Assembly: GCF_031119625.1 (NCBI RefSeq)
Contig: NZ_JAVHZV010000023.1
Coordinates: forward strand, 62,001-126,000
DNA length: 64,000 nucleotides
Source: Pseudomonas sp. G34
Lineage (GTDB): Bacteria > Pseudomonadota > Gammaproteobacteria > Pseudomonadales > Pseudomonadaceae
Reading direction: 5' to 3'
A program made the position numbers and the translations under genes. Positions 27,001 through 28,237 of this stretch are shown here, piece after piece. Below the pieces are notes generated by a model. That model made no database searches, was not told where the DNA came from, and saw nothing but the letters and a program-made list of their open reading frames with translations. Numbering within the stretch: position 1 is the first letter of the stretch; every line of letters starts with the position of its first letter.

Positions 27001-28145
27001 TGAATGCAGCAAGCATGCACCTATACGATGATGGGCGAGAAGCTGCAACCGGCTACCGGTTGGTTATTCCAGCAGGTGAGGCGCGCAGTATTATGCAATT
27101 TGCCGCGCTGGAACATGGACAAAGCCGCTTCAAGGATACCGAAGCGCTGTTGACCAGCCTGGGAGAAGAGGCCTTGCGCGGCATCAGCAAGGCTGAGCGC
27201 TCGCGTCTGGCCAACTTCAGTGCCTGCGAGGATACCGACCTCGACCTGCTATGCGATAGCCGTGAAGTGGCGCTGGGTACCAGCGCGAATAGCCCGGACA
27301 GTGATAGTGACGGGTTCCCTGACGAGATTGAAGTTCGCCTGGGCACCAATCCGCTATCCAGTGACGATCTGCCAGACTTCGAACTCTATGCACTGCGAAA
27401 TCTCGATGGACGCAGCACGTTGTATCGCCAGCAGGGGCTGACGGGCACGCCAGAGCGACTTTCTACGTTGGCTAATCCAGTGACAGCATTCGACTTTGAC
27501 GCCCAGGGCCAGGTATGGACTAGCCATCAGCGTCTTAATCCGTCTAATGGACTGCCCCAGGCCCTGATTGAGCGAGTCGATATCCTCAGTGGTGACGTGC
27601 TCGAGTCTGCAGACAATCAGTCAGACTTCGAGAACGTGATGGATATGAGCATCCAGGGCAACAAAGTCTGGGTGAGCGCGCAAACCACCGATGGCGGTTA
27701 TTACCAGACACCATATACGGTGATCGGCTCCAGCCGTCATACGGATCAACAGTATGGGACTGGCATGCTTGCGCGGGAAGCATGCGGCTCTGGCATCGCC
27801 ACCTTGGGTAGTCAGCCATTGTTCGTTCATGACTGCCAATTGCAGCGTATGGACTCCAGGGGCAAGGTTTATGCAGTAGCACAACTGCACTTCAGTGATG
27901 ACTTTGGCACCGCTCCAAAAATCATCTCGATGGAACGTCAGCCTTGGGGCCTAGGTCTGCTCGCAGTTGTTGAAGATGAATTTCAGGGCACGGCTCGGGT
28001 TAGCTTGGCCTATGTAGATAGCGCCACTGGCGCCGTTAACCGACTGGTCGATTTGCCGGCAGGTACGCGTGCTATCGCGACCAAATGGCCAGGTCAGCAT
28101 GAGCATCCGATGATTGTCGACCCATCTGGCGGCCCGCAAACTTGA
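3..28145 (+). CDS. Giant modular Ig/IPT-TIG/LVIVD/TSP3 surface protein (5' end outside window)
   Basis: The reading frame is open from the first bases, so the true start lies upstream; more than 9,370 codons are visible. From N to C I see repeating sets of an SbsA-type Ig-like domain, IPT/TIG domains and LVIVD-type propeller repeats (residues 1 to about 2560). A long Ig-like and propeller section follows (about 2570-5700). The last part has TSP3 calcium-binding blocks of DxDxDG motifs separated by carboxypeptidase-regulatory-like (CnaB-type) folds and four copies of an unrecognised domain (about 5800-9120). A propeller-like C-terminus ends it. No catalytic domain is obvious. Such proteins are normally extracellular adhesins, fibres or scaffolds, and calcium would stiffen the TSP3 parts. 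Two PPIase lipoproteins lie directly downstream, which fits a product that is hard to fold in the periplasm. Base composition drops after about 23.1 kb, suggesting mosaic origin. Adhesin versus toxin-display scaffold cannot be decided from sequence. Confidence 0.9.
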   Translation, partial: RQVDGSVQVMARFNKAIDLYPANSALFQLLNSQGQALPATVQIVNNDAKLVLPTSSVDRLTVGERLTLVAKAGLASVKPITASDTVVLQRLAQDQRVPLTYRGARNDALSIEAVTPRRVAQNTVSLVTVSALGIPANLAQVRLYAGDRALSIEGVTRDNTAAAAVLKVSVPALPAAGQYNLTLQVQRDGIWQQTVLEGALLVDAPIRFDALVPLWGPVAGDTVVTITGDGFEPGNTVMDGLKVRFGGLPVGRIEVLASNRMRVTSPRGAPGKVDVLGEDRYGNQASLTGDRGFGYGLRKQSELHPSLLYPSDVWIDQQTGVAITNGGHMVNGYGKQTLASGGWLPELYRAASFSVQDASKPVLVGGASSLPSDNLRLSLKQQAAAIYKRMEGLNPVEPTEEEQELLDRQAAQDFNVGFDSLRVSPTVEWEQNTWRKRLYVASGVGGVARLNLDEQNGLQTIQEEDLSAPISRVVKQGPGLIAASVEVTAKPPNSDQCTFNIDVAEPSDLFALNYQSGDDPVRVAPPSGLQGGALLQLNDGWLFTGGKVRGAKWANCPGWDESLGVPVDGKTGEIRALNLFDPAQTRSYSFVANPQDMVAYGRYLVAAVGSRGVEIINRDEPEERTLLSLDEKLQATAGRGVRLRMAGNLLFVAADSGVVVVDLREPLQPRVISAGNQERIEALDLFNNRLVAGSGTNGMTLLELPGALVLDASVKQGGVLPAGEQALQLTFNEPVTLESLRAAGALSLLDISNGEQALAVPTIENLNGDGQSASRVVLRFTPTPGAQLRLRVQQARNLRGAGLWAPYQVDFKVAPSGASQPAIQYLENASFHRGAQDRVVIHGSGFSSTVKGYVNQYPVELQWVSATRLEIAPHALDLLPLSPGQWHLRLDDGGLRNDYLGAFMVGAEQALNQVKFTVSPDSASKKGGAKVTIGASHEVLMPGTRVVLRARHGDTEIYTGRSPIVEDAGSISIDLHDNVENQRQFSFVLPGVIDPDIYDVYLRVPSGAATREVKVGALSYTLPQGLGIILPNYPPMQIGAAQVVGDRLFVGVKAGMQPTSSNRYLMTAGLEIYDIGLWERPIRLSQLRLSEPVLGLEVQGSLVYLANDRDGVRVVDVNDLSKPLLVSSLSLPNHRAVDLAVETERGALAVAAANDLGTGYIRFLPIGRNELGAQAPLPSIAFDGSMKPDLLGAPVDVQWLNGELYVLFLRDKQLYLASFKDFGTQLDYRVQAIERGTVAASSVSEAIGKITLQVQQGLISVGTGDTYLLLEADAQGQFQTIYWQQKNASGELLSVGGQIMQGNGKGVQINTSPYLAVASSTPGNGAVLGSNEGVTIAFNNLINTDPAHLAQVIRVVGEGGQALPAAAFEMTGINTLRGGQLDLRFKGDYQGPLRIEVTTALTDLAGHALRQAFVLQLERRTGIRPLVSAVQRVVGDTAGLHYFHATGGETALIKGSGFGVAPEQLAVWLGETRLQAQQIQSVTDSELRVAVPDLQLGNVSASLAVKVQRVDQNLAYLRQGAMTVLPQIELDDLQPQTGPPQGGNLVTLYGRGFNHYMQVRFAGALAGDLKILSSNRAEVRAPSGTFGKAQVAVTSQLFDGEQSLSPVDYFYTGIPTGSVNLPGDMASPVSAIARLDDGSSQLLYAVTGGSFDKVDSQGRVARVSSNAARLLVADISDPVHPVIVSRDFAGQTKPYHYEAPNGLGSTGFVDLAINDHQLFAVGGKKLLHFDLTLPAEPNKLNELDLAGDITALATRDDLLYLASKEGVRQYRISRELKLVDLGLISASQLGGTPGRLRLFGSSLWLTLPAQRQLVEVELASGEFRVLRRVAARDQAGNPFTPEDLLVSSGGLLVSSGENATVQRFVFDSDSNATPVADLKLTYLVSRGSLFAGQLQLAGQTLYVAGGQGDVQLFDISSWLNGRTQDSIGLRDYFSVIGNVNSLSLGSQALYAGSAFVYVDGTPAENPLPSLDAASYLGGSLNTLAYQNLTILSQQPQPSGRLPKDAGIEVQFNRLLDNAQLRDSGSQLVQLLLDGTPVASQVAQVGVGRLVLRPVASLQSGKLYQVSLSGALRDQQGKTLGNDYRFGFVSDDALQPQLDSISPRQASWRGGTEITLRGHDFSTNAVIEVGGQRVAAGDVLYRDDNQIRFRLPGLLANPSSNLPVGVQVQQGNLELFRAAAITYVADPRIDQAGLYDRLSGTLAAQSKRFVFNAGEIIGLQGRGFGEATVVRVNGRQIADVRMERSDLLSFSVPQDHLGPLQVDVSNLGFVDDLASDTSLRIELPVQKQLAGVSLYRRAGDLLLTVTGRDVQLSSLRDGSTPQLLAKWQASGSLRDIALSDSYAALLTDTAQVQVFDLGNLYAPQALPALTNTRQVAFDTVRLAGDVLLLKAGTRVFQGQVQGPELRELILDNPAGLVDIALDSRGAYLLFGDRLEVRNARDGSQVLGTHNHGLNGAKRLWLDGTRVYLQGSDTLQLVQRAALLRGRGEPVLGEFDLPSRISQLTAQGELLAWLDAGRLQVFDLDVDAQRQLSAREVASLAVGNSEVGNLAQLELHGDLLEWRNGGSYLNAAIPLNNTWALNPETLAAANEPVGLRFTGADYAWREAQLAVSGLAGETVATSTQILGRELRALSQQQAAYQPAGLYRLQVSQAPLDWLKGAEVHLDLPWLVDAVDFFGADLIRLDALQPNRSVSGVARTYVLRGRQLSLIDELQVGERVLGREQLQVNATGDQLSFSLQMDQAGLYNVQVRYGQQRAVLPTALSVVTPLAIESVISAHAQGQVVSDAGGTPVTIQAQGLSEGLSLHWFPAGQGILPSASNKVAFTLNDSSISFVTPRSQPGWQYQVALLRDASAERVDSVADQWLAAIDDTAPTVRLVSTLSASQSLVLEAGEPLSAQGFSVVKVFKDYDTHAQPSEDISNRFNPIISQGNRLELRLRSDAVLEANALYQVTLTGVRDAANNLARDNGVTLAGTYSGSYQAEDRLAPRQDSLQVLLQGQPLTAATQLKLGSRYALSVSAVDNVQASDKLGFAYRVSADGGQTWKTDWIAIQKGQFNLDIQGDYQGFALLLRASDGRNTSERRFNAQVSAPDLTLGQFSTQPTPVEESTPADLRFQILGDLDLVRSAEIRVLDGRYAAANFDRSSGLASLNFLHPRLKELPGAPQEQAPLTAELRVGFGLAGQESYRYFQVGYDLLSDRTPPQLSIIAPLDGEFVPRGEVTEVILRSYDRYGIDHVEACINSQAGDVFSDAANCQRLLDPNRLRVPVAADATGPLHIVARAIDLNGLASAPAAVTLQPYDSQVGAPELSFLAPADGQNVQAGETVRVRVRVRKLEQANLYLDIAGDPQHAGNPAPRSITRTADGEEIIELSVPMPQVAADGVLVLRLQATWQGQTLRSQRTLNLHADTGISEAIGLDLQPPTTLLAGSQLWLQVPPPATMGDFNNASNLNLFDPSDATSPAVLPFSSARQVWNSREQGTALRLDAVLRDRSGHEKNASRSLEKLAYLQAASRRDSLETGYRASFLTALVGHAEAAVWAENQQRDGYRIRTLDSVLESRDSGQVRQLSYSGSLLAAQIRRDGQDYLRVWRWSDNAWQTAVEQAIAGDLLGGSGELLFVRHGQQIGGYALTAAGFADLIGVSMAEPIRQVQVDGQRLLVLTEKGLNWLQLDDSTLPQLVRSGGVELADRTGFVLQGNRLLSWTATAVSSQLVSVTDQGLSLGAATMLPVGGQVSQVVFDGELAWLKVSEELYGDSWQAWRGGERVGALGSEREALAFVAGKLVSLQNADGAQQLVVEPLAVAAPTRIALTAQSVRLPFGVLVGGLPASAENALGGADISLRDEQGNLLAAQPLFYQGELDSYLGAPFAAGRAWLVATDANRLNLTVQDHAGSQQLAIDVASNGAQAASLSPDDGALLAAGARLPLAARFATGADGSGVRLSAAGETQRAVLGLRNSFHWLNLPAGDSAALQWQDAAGSRELGLLTQANQPGAALTLSGAGNNQVFAEGSNLILSYQVGAVPAWVELQLLSFNGQPLQRLLVAGQQGQFSLRLPQVSVQESYSLRARAYFAGNFHYSEQQLNLRVAPSQQLPQPILSGLPSVLFAGSQVELRLTGVDAGRYRLALEALNGTEQLLASGGDSLSLRLPAGLKELRVRALIDDELGNRQEQRWSAPVVDSWHLQSDAVRVPFDVLLPQVGGQWLARGAELHDGGGLRARLGGDIAAMDYLQQYLLLSVKGFGLTLLDPNNNLQSAGTLAVAAPLQHLAVQGERILGASARDLYWFDALGNQLKATGTQTLGAEVRGLLADGDGFLALTSGQLLRLSASGQTLATFTGEGLLSVVRAGDYLQVLDNAGRLWRLDAGLKGTATQLGVGGKRLFSLPGQVLVVAPQRIQLIDTATQQRVGNWSLVASSVDAAQWAGGKLWLGGSEGQVLAPVRGADGYVSLYDSRSATSPTRGTVESVALRDGQLIVAADNFGAQVLRQNSAGNWQSSLYPQTAFTQAASRVAASGATWFLLQDQAQQVLALNRSTLSARSVFSNVAGSDLAVSSDYLIVSAGGSLQLAALNDLNSKRSLLITAQENLRQLSARGRQAAVLSESGRVFLVDLGSDVQTPVRELSAQLGGEVRQLAFSGDYLFYLLGDSAWRYDLRNGQRKQLLSGTSINQLYLAGNLLWLEQPQAQGVRLDALEPSTGLVVPDSQLLLAQRSTALSVENNRLAVGQGTQGVQVFQLPYGLGAADAAVVTPLADSRLLPAQALNLGLNTDGLRSAVFSLNGHSVGSLKQALSQTSLRLPANLPGGQSVALSLRSEDVFGVVRESVARDLFLMPGDGVANPFTVSLTADEHSWLPLPLIASAQISGSQQPLAQVEFLLSASTNGPWQRVAVRKAEPFQASLALDTSLTGQYLKVRAVDVFGNSAESAAKRFYRHQDTKAPTVSLSYEGAAVFLDSKKAVRGYPITIKAQMADTDGALDKATLTRNGQVVAVAFGKNLLTYQDAATTLGEQVYNIEVTDQAGNPATAELRVNVIDDAFPEVTNLMLPGQIIERSTFNVQLSAQDDVALKAVDLLWNGFTDHYDVTGQSIAGRSFTVQDKRTERVANSVSQPFKVVLTDSRGQVSESAPQNLRVVRDQAPNASALQVALPTRGVYGGLARLNLGNLRALDDTGGLSLRVLQRIGDVRQELFSCLRGSNDYFRCANSNYWDSYARDLRMPDSALPNDLFRVQVELTDRMGQQVLSQDYNVALTQSPNLVRFQNLQGSDNPASVAVQGRPLYRVQVLDAAARAVPDQPVQWRLRRLSDGYVETLGTSNSDASGYASWTLNADRTLGDYQLWADLPQFSQIARAEKSLAVAAGPTRHLLLGYLPAMAAGSNATLTIQAQDLVLNNVLNDQASVLQLTLPSSEFHVAPGSGIQIGSTTANGQTVEQVRVTLKDGRAQLNLQAGNTVGQFSMPVSSNNNQIRYTYNSAGAVNSGVSTVTLDVLPAAASHLRLLNDQGRAQAEGDVLARGVKQDVRLQVMLQDRFGNRISQLDGQPANLSVEARVSGAAAIDGQAGSTTVQLVQGQAWLAISDETFEEVTVSLAGPVAALPQLNLASQFRINFTLQPPEIIRSVIEARDGTTLRAYFDYDEPVRLDGGNAIKLLEGTAVRNGTATLSSDGRTLSFVAQPVLQLGRCYSFDTTGSGLRGVARNDDVREQGGQLCAPHVLFNTVGPVKLLAGQSYQVPMLLADNLSWWNINNGRAELNGQSQGFNWYYGPTRTLTVPAFFTQANNTVVDGALLPLTLSGTLPGTPAAPVVVGNALSLQVFDPLSDFDGDGLNNKLELETVGLDPTLRDTNGNGIEDGAEDFDGDGLTNLEEQAAGTKLRVHDTDGDGLSDGAEVRTHHTDPLNRDTDGDGLTDGQEVSNIPASSPLKKDTDGDGIPDKLELDMGLNPSDAGDGNGDKDNDGLSNAREVLLGTLINNPDTDGDTLKDGVEVDQLHTDPLKADTDGDGLRDDEDKEPLVKDTQAPTVTLVNPAPGKQLIKGLNLVITPNAQDNGRVTKVSVRLNGAQVALVTSAPFTYAMALPADANSLRLELIATDTNNNQGSSGEHTFALVTDPLTTVIGRVVDSGNQPVASAQVEALGVTGVTAQDGSFVLTGVPVAPGHVQVIANGVLGSQGVTATSADVEPVWGGTTDVGSITLVSPKVRVGYFNARFNAGQPSQRLIIERAGYEPVQVSNLASFDLSQIDMLMVDSSRNNWGNSSYSSNRAKIFAFVQHGGTLLFSEDYNTGSNTALVDVPGQPAESVWTGGWIRLTPVLRWSEAGESRIGSWWPYRNSIYYGHSYMPMEKLAPDTVPLMFTGARADKRVTAIRYTYGAGQVYFGFTPTESSRPADNDPLFTIYHPGILVMMHELTLKDSDSDGLKDVYEYTNGTSAFVADRDGDGLLDGFEVKYGFNPLVTGEQNLDSDGDGLTNLQEQELGTNPLRADSDEDGLIDGAEVNQHNSDPLSEDADLDRVLDAQEVQYKSSPRKADSDDDGIPDYDEINSYSTRPDLADTDGDGLSDYIEIKGPYEDILDPRNAADGKQDYDQDGLTNKQEILETLTNPKLKDTDGDGLSDGAEVQAGLNPLDPDMDKDGLLDGEDAEPTAKDLLPPVVALTAPSTGSSLVHGQQLRLSASATDNGRVSNVTFYVNGEAVGSLDKAPYAYVIVVPEQGSELTVEVSARDTNGNESRTSVQRFAINADAGTQMTGRVVDGNGTPVAGAKVQLIDAYARREVVPQSYVFDQATHSSYADDTWRQLIDDQVGRAGFNIDLGQGTAYEWLGWNTQLVNVDFDFGQSVLIDTIKVGVTQDNQNNVVLPSVEVFQLVNNNWVSAGTQVIPQSSYNNNSNNSTNPHRWLDISSLNIQSRYVRVALKGTGSWIFVDEIDFANSSGIITDDAHAANTDSQGRYALSAATTLLDPQVKASALFGGQAVGAISTVLEPVIGGTTTVADLVLDAQGRRPVQPIQERHKAYDLFDTRYNPEISNRYYWDFNTYYGTIQNGTNRAFQRAAYLTVSGSNYYSEQHSYRSRQQGRELELPAQTMGSLQVSRRIYVPENQSYARYLELFENATEDAITVTVSLNGSFYNEGNRSVTATSSGDKVFNAQDRYLVSDDATDNGGRTASGLLIGGQIAPLQPVSASADSDGYRVRYELTVPAHSRRIIQHYLVQNSSRAEVKRVLEALLAANVKESNLTIEEHRDIANWTTLVDTDQDGIVDIDEVLLGLDPLRTDSDGDGLNDGFEQRYGFDPKANSNEAQADSDRDGLNNLQEQEAGSHPFIADTDGDSLTDGEEVLTWHSSPLTWDTDLDRLSDQDEINRGTNPSLADSDGDGVDDYAEIHTYGTDPLKTDSDDNGIPDKFEIDNDLLNFSATADIDSDGLDNLGEFLAGTNPRNSDTDGDELLDGWEVLGSPPSDPKLADGDAGSRRDINERFVDGTNPKLTSDDRPNIDGYRNVNDENNRNWTFNNSGSVSGSTGSAINADPAFRLYVDSYQYGYKYNHATSSANGREYHYEARRINNVVVSRRVLVPSAGGAYVRYLEIIDNPTAQEQVTTVRLQSYYGANNDSQVAVVTSSGDGQLTTADDFLALRDTSNASRPVLLHVLGGNGNRRQGASYVSNAGRLWQADYELRIPAGERRVIMHFATLEGSNDAAMVTAAKLRSLKGLGLDNLDATLAGKVVNFFAFYDQDEDGLSDADETRLGTDPANPDTDGDGVLDGQDSEPLVVDITAPSVSFAALPAKRLYAGQALEITTIVTDNGLIRKVELFQDGVLLETRNSGGEQRFNLTLPNAAQSNLVLRAVDSNGNSTEAKLEIAIKETPSIRFNGRVVDSLGQPLMNMPVSAEGEGTVTDSSGRFSLSLQTINREINVSATGLFGAQPMRGSKVLVIESLEDSVDLGDIGDIRLEAIGRRGFKPISEDDLAYESTGWNSYPQLRNQQFWNIASTYGSISSASGDILDWSHSLSVNGNGYYTGTNQYQLRLGGQEVTLGTMNGDVLVHRKIYAPVGASYIRYLDIVENPSDEPVSIRWSISGSFYQDGRRGLINNWGEDGYLVFGDDRVAGGSANGYSFGLLFGIPSGEFQLQEPYRGYNNYWTSVENLLIPARGRKVFMHYVVLNQSPDEVRRVLEELKDPRFVESGMTVEELRDLANWPTLVDSDNDGMPDADEIPLGLDPQNPDVDGDAIPDGQDDEPNVADTLPPVIVPNLPEGPFYLSDELQIQAGVTDNGLIRSVELWQHDKLLESTSVGGDLSFTIGMNEPGDLGLRLVASDVSGNRSELALGVVVEEPPPTMLTGRVVNALGRPVSGVVVSLMDPQGENCGGNGCEGGPVAARLAMASSGAAFTQVSDANGHFRFDSLARREQSQWIIDLQHQVLGVQLSLQQVVELERDGENDIGELQLVMDDSEVPQPLESELGRQIEAGDIQLMLPPGFAFPAAKVEVWPYEQRLRIGSVDAMPLGSNFQVGEMYLKESPDSTTLTWLGWRSQYAAKDAGTMTIQVILHRDGRIEERFYDVLESDWYSRYSRFNTSTDGASFRMDVRRLHGYLVQNGTGVEHYVGTSDNHLQGRVISYVPAEQNGYKIELGYLPRRSDRDQDGLSDANEMLLGTNPDARDTDGDGLWDGFELYSGFDPLVAEPGIATADPDGDGLSNLEEQQAGSDPHMADSDGDGLSDYEEFHRYGTDPMAADSDGDGLNDADEIERGTNPKKADSDDDGLPDGVEVQFGSDPLQKDSDDDQLTDLFEYLYGNLAPDEDSDNDGLSNLEESHAGTNPSSRDSDGDGLSDSYELRISKTSPNKVDSDGGGRNDGDELFVDGADPLKQGDDLRDLRQDEQYLFTEAGVGYRVTESGEAGAVDRDGWQLINQRLFQLNDYSIGNGDFVRSPEGALRTPLRSASDGLAVSREFYVPENGRGYLRVVDRFVNTTNRPMVVEPRYITSQSYNYQQTAKLSTSSGNANLGTDDSSLNWVIKKDALDARLINVFADSAGRSSLNAASMHLYDDGREAATGYRLVIPAGEARSIMQFAALEHGQSRFKDTEALLTSLGEEALRGISKAERSRLANFSACEDTDLDLLCDSREVALGTSANSPDSDSDGFPDEIEVRLGTNPLSSDDLPDFELYALRNLDGRSTLYRQQGLTGTPERLSTLANPVTAFDFDAQGQVWTSHQRLNPSNGLPQALIERVDILSGDVLESADNQSDFENVMDMSIQGNKVWVSAQTTDGGYYQTPYTVIGSSRHTDQQYGTGMLAREACGSGIATLGSQPLFVHDCQLQRMDSRGKVYAVAQLHFSDDFGTAPKIISMERQPWGLGLLAVVEDEFQGTARVSLAYVDSATGAVNRLVDLPAGTRAIATKWPGQHEHPMIVDPSGGPQT
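9..7700 (+). other. Four SbsA-Ig / IPT-TIG / LVIVD-propeller supermodules within the giant protein
   Basis: Four successive sets occur at roughly 9-2120, 2125-3900, 3950-5930 and 5968-7700. Each set begins with an SbsA-like Ig domain (pattern 'aoItFN.pvd...l'), continues with one or two IPT/TIG domains (for example 'ALVPLWGPVAGDTVVTITG' near 630), and ends in propeller repeats with 'GVxVVDLxxPxxPxxxS' type strands (for example near 1970 and 3340). Boundaries are read by eye and are good to about 50 bases. Confidence 0.65.
7710..17090 (+). other. Ig-like domains alternating with two further propeller sections in the giant protein
   Basis: The stretch contains bacterial Ig-like domains (for example 'TPPQLSIIAPLDGEFVPRG' near 9592) and propeller-like repeats at about 10560-11400 and 12520-14170. 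It also holds an invasin-type Ig domain near 15750-16000 and another SbsA-like domain near 16790-17090. No catalytic residues were recognised. The role is probably spacer and binding surface. Confidence 0.5.
17407..17990 (+). repeat. TSP3 calcium-binding block 1 of the giant protein
   Basis: Repeated DxDxDG motifs ('DFDGDGLNNKLELETVGLDP' and following) with the 'DTDGDGLSDGAEV' spacing mark thrombospondin type 3 repeats. They are expected to bind calcium and form a rigid rod. The block is followed by an Ig-like domain and a CnaB-like fold. Confidence 0.85.
18535..19160 (+). other. Embedded alpha/beta domain resembling a glutamine-amidotransferase-like fold
   Basis: About 205 residues between TSP3 block 1 and block 2 do not look like beta-sandwich sequence. 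The pattern 'VRVGYFNARF', then 'FDLSQIDMLMVD', then 'IFAFVQHGGTLLFSEDY', and late 'TYGAGQVYFGF' is the strand-helix alternation of class-I glutamine-amidotransferase-like or flavodoxin-like domains. I see no nucleophilic cysteine, so it is probably non-catalytic. The fold assignment is inference from pattern only. Confidence 0.45.
19168..19870 (+). repeat. TSP3 calcium-binding block 2 of the giant protein
   Basis: A run of DxDxDG motifs begins with 'DSDSDGLKDVYEY' and ends with 'DMDKDGLLDGEDAEP'. It has the same layout as block 1: the block is again followed by an Ig-like domain ('PPVVALTAPSTGSSLVHGQQ') and then a CnaB-like fold. Confidence 0.85.
20164..20925 (+). other. CnaB-like fold split by a discoidin (F5/8 C)-like insertion
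   Basis: The first strands of a carboxypeptidase-regulatory-like domain ('TGRVVDGNGTPVAGAKVQL') are followed by about 160 foreign residues (roughly 20245-20735). The fold then resumes at 'DSQGRYALSAATTLLDP' (near 20758). The insert has the features of a galactose-binding or discoidin-type lectin fold: 'FDFGQSVLIDTIKVGV', 'VEVFQLVNNNWV', 'SRYVRVALKG' and 'FVDEIDF'. It looks less GC-rich than its flanks, as expected for a later insertion. Confidence 0.5.
20929..21660 (+). repeat. Unrecognised ~240-residue domain, copy 1 of 4, in the giant protein
   Basis: A beta-rich domain of about 240 residues carries 'RRIYVPENQSYARYLELFEN' in its middle and 'YELTVPAHSRRIIQHYLVQN' near its end, closing with 'HRDIANW'. 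The same framework recurs at three other places, always next to a TSP3 segment. I do not recognise the family. Confidence 0.6.
21667..22350 (+). repeat. TSP3 calcium-binding block 3 of the giant protein
   Basis: DxDxDG motifs run from 'DTDQDGIVDIDEVLLGLDP' through 'DTDGDELLDGWEV' to 'DGDAGSRRDINERFVDGTNP'. The block links copies 1 and 2 of the unrecognised domain. Confidence 0.85.
22375..23097 (+). repeat. Unrecognised ~240-residue domain, copy 2 of 4
   Basis: It shares the framework of copy 1: 'SRRVLVPSAGGAYVRYLEII' in the middle and 'YELRIPAGERRVIMHFATLE' near the end. It is flanked by TSP3 motifs on both sides. Codon use here is again GC-rich, unlike the lower-GC stretch that follows. Confidence 0.6.
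23767..24495 (+). repeat. Unrecognised ~240-residue domain, copy 3 of 4
   Basis: It carries 'HRKIYAPVGASYIRYLDIVE' in the middle and 'NLLIPARGRKVFMHYVVLNQ' near the end, then 'VEELRDLANW', closely matching the close of copy 1 ('IEEHRDIANW'). A short TSP3 motif pair precedes it (23104-23215) and another follows (24508-24625). Confidence 0.6.
25804..26480 (+). repeat. TSP3 calcium-binding block of the giant protein (late block)
   Basis: A series of DxDxDG motifs begins at 'DRDQDGLSDANEMLLGTNP' and ends at 'DSDGGGRNDGDELFVDGADP'. It is the longest TSP3 run in the C-terminal third and leads into copy 4 of the unrecognised domain. Confidence 0.85.
26500..27222 (+). repeat. Unrecognised ~240-residue domain, copy 4 of 4
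   Basis: The most divergent copy has 'SREFYVPENGRGYLRVVDRF' in its middle and 'YRLVIPAGEARSIMQFAALE' near its end, closing with 'ERSRLANF'. Two last TSP3 motifs (27232-27360) and a propeller-like C-terminal section (27361-28145) follow it. Confidence 0.55.
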
Positions 28146-28148
28146 AGA

Positions 28149-28190
28149 ATTGTGAGCCATTACCAAATCACAATGGCTAAATGCTATATA
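28149..28190 (+). promoter_or_regulatory. Overlapping inverted repeats and AT-rich box between the giant gene and the PPIase genes
   Basis: Two mutually exclusive hairpins share bases. One pairs attgtga (28149-28155) with tcacaat (28168-28174); the other pairs agccatt (28155-28161) with aatggct (28172-28178). A tatata box lies at 28185-28190. The site could be an attenuating or processing structure, or a weak internal promoter. No U-tract follows, so a simple terminator is unlikely. Confidence 0.3.
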
Positions 28191-28237
28191 TAGCGCGCCA
28201 TAGCCCCATTACTCACCCAAGGAGAGGAACACTCAGG

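Noticed and set aside
28149..28174. TGTGA...TCACA as a CRP/Vfr site
   Set aside because: The half-sites are 12 bases apart instead of 6, so they do not fit the known dyad spacing.
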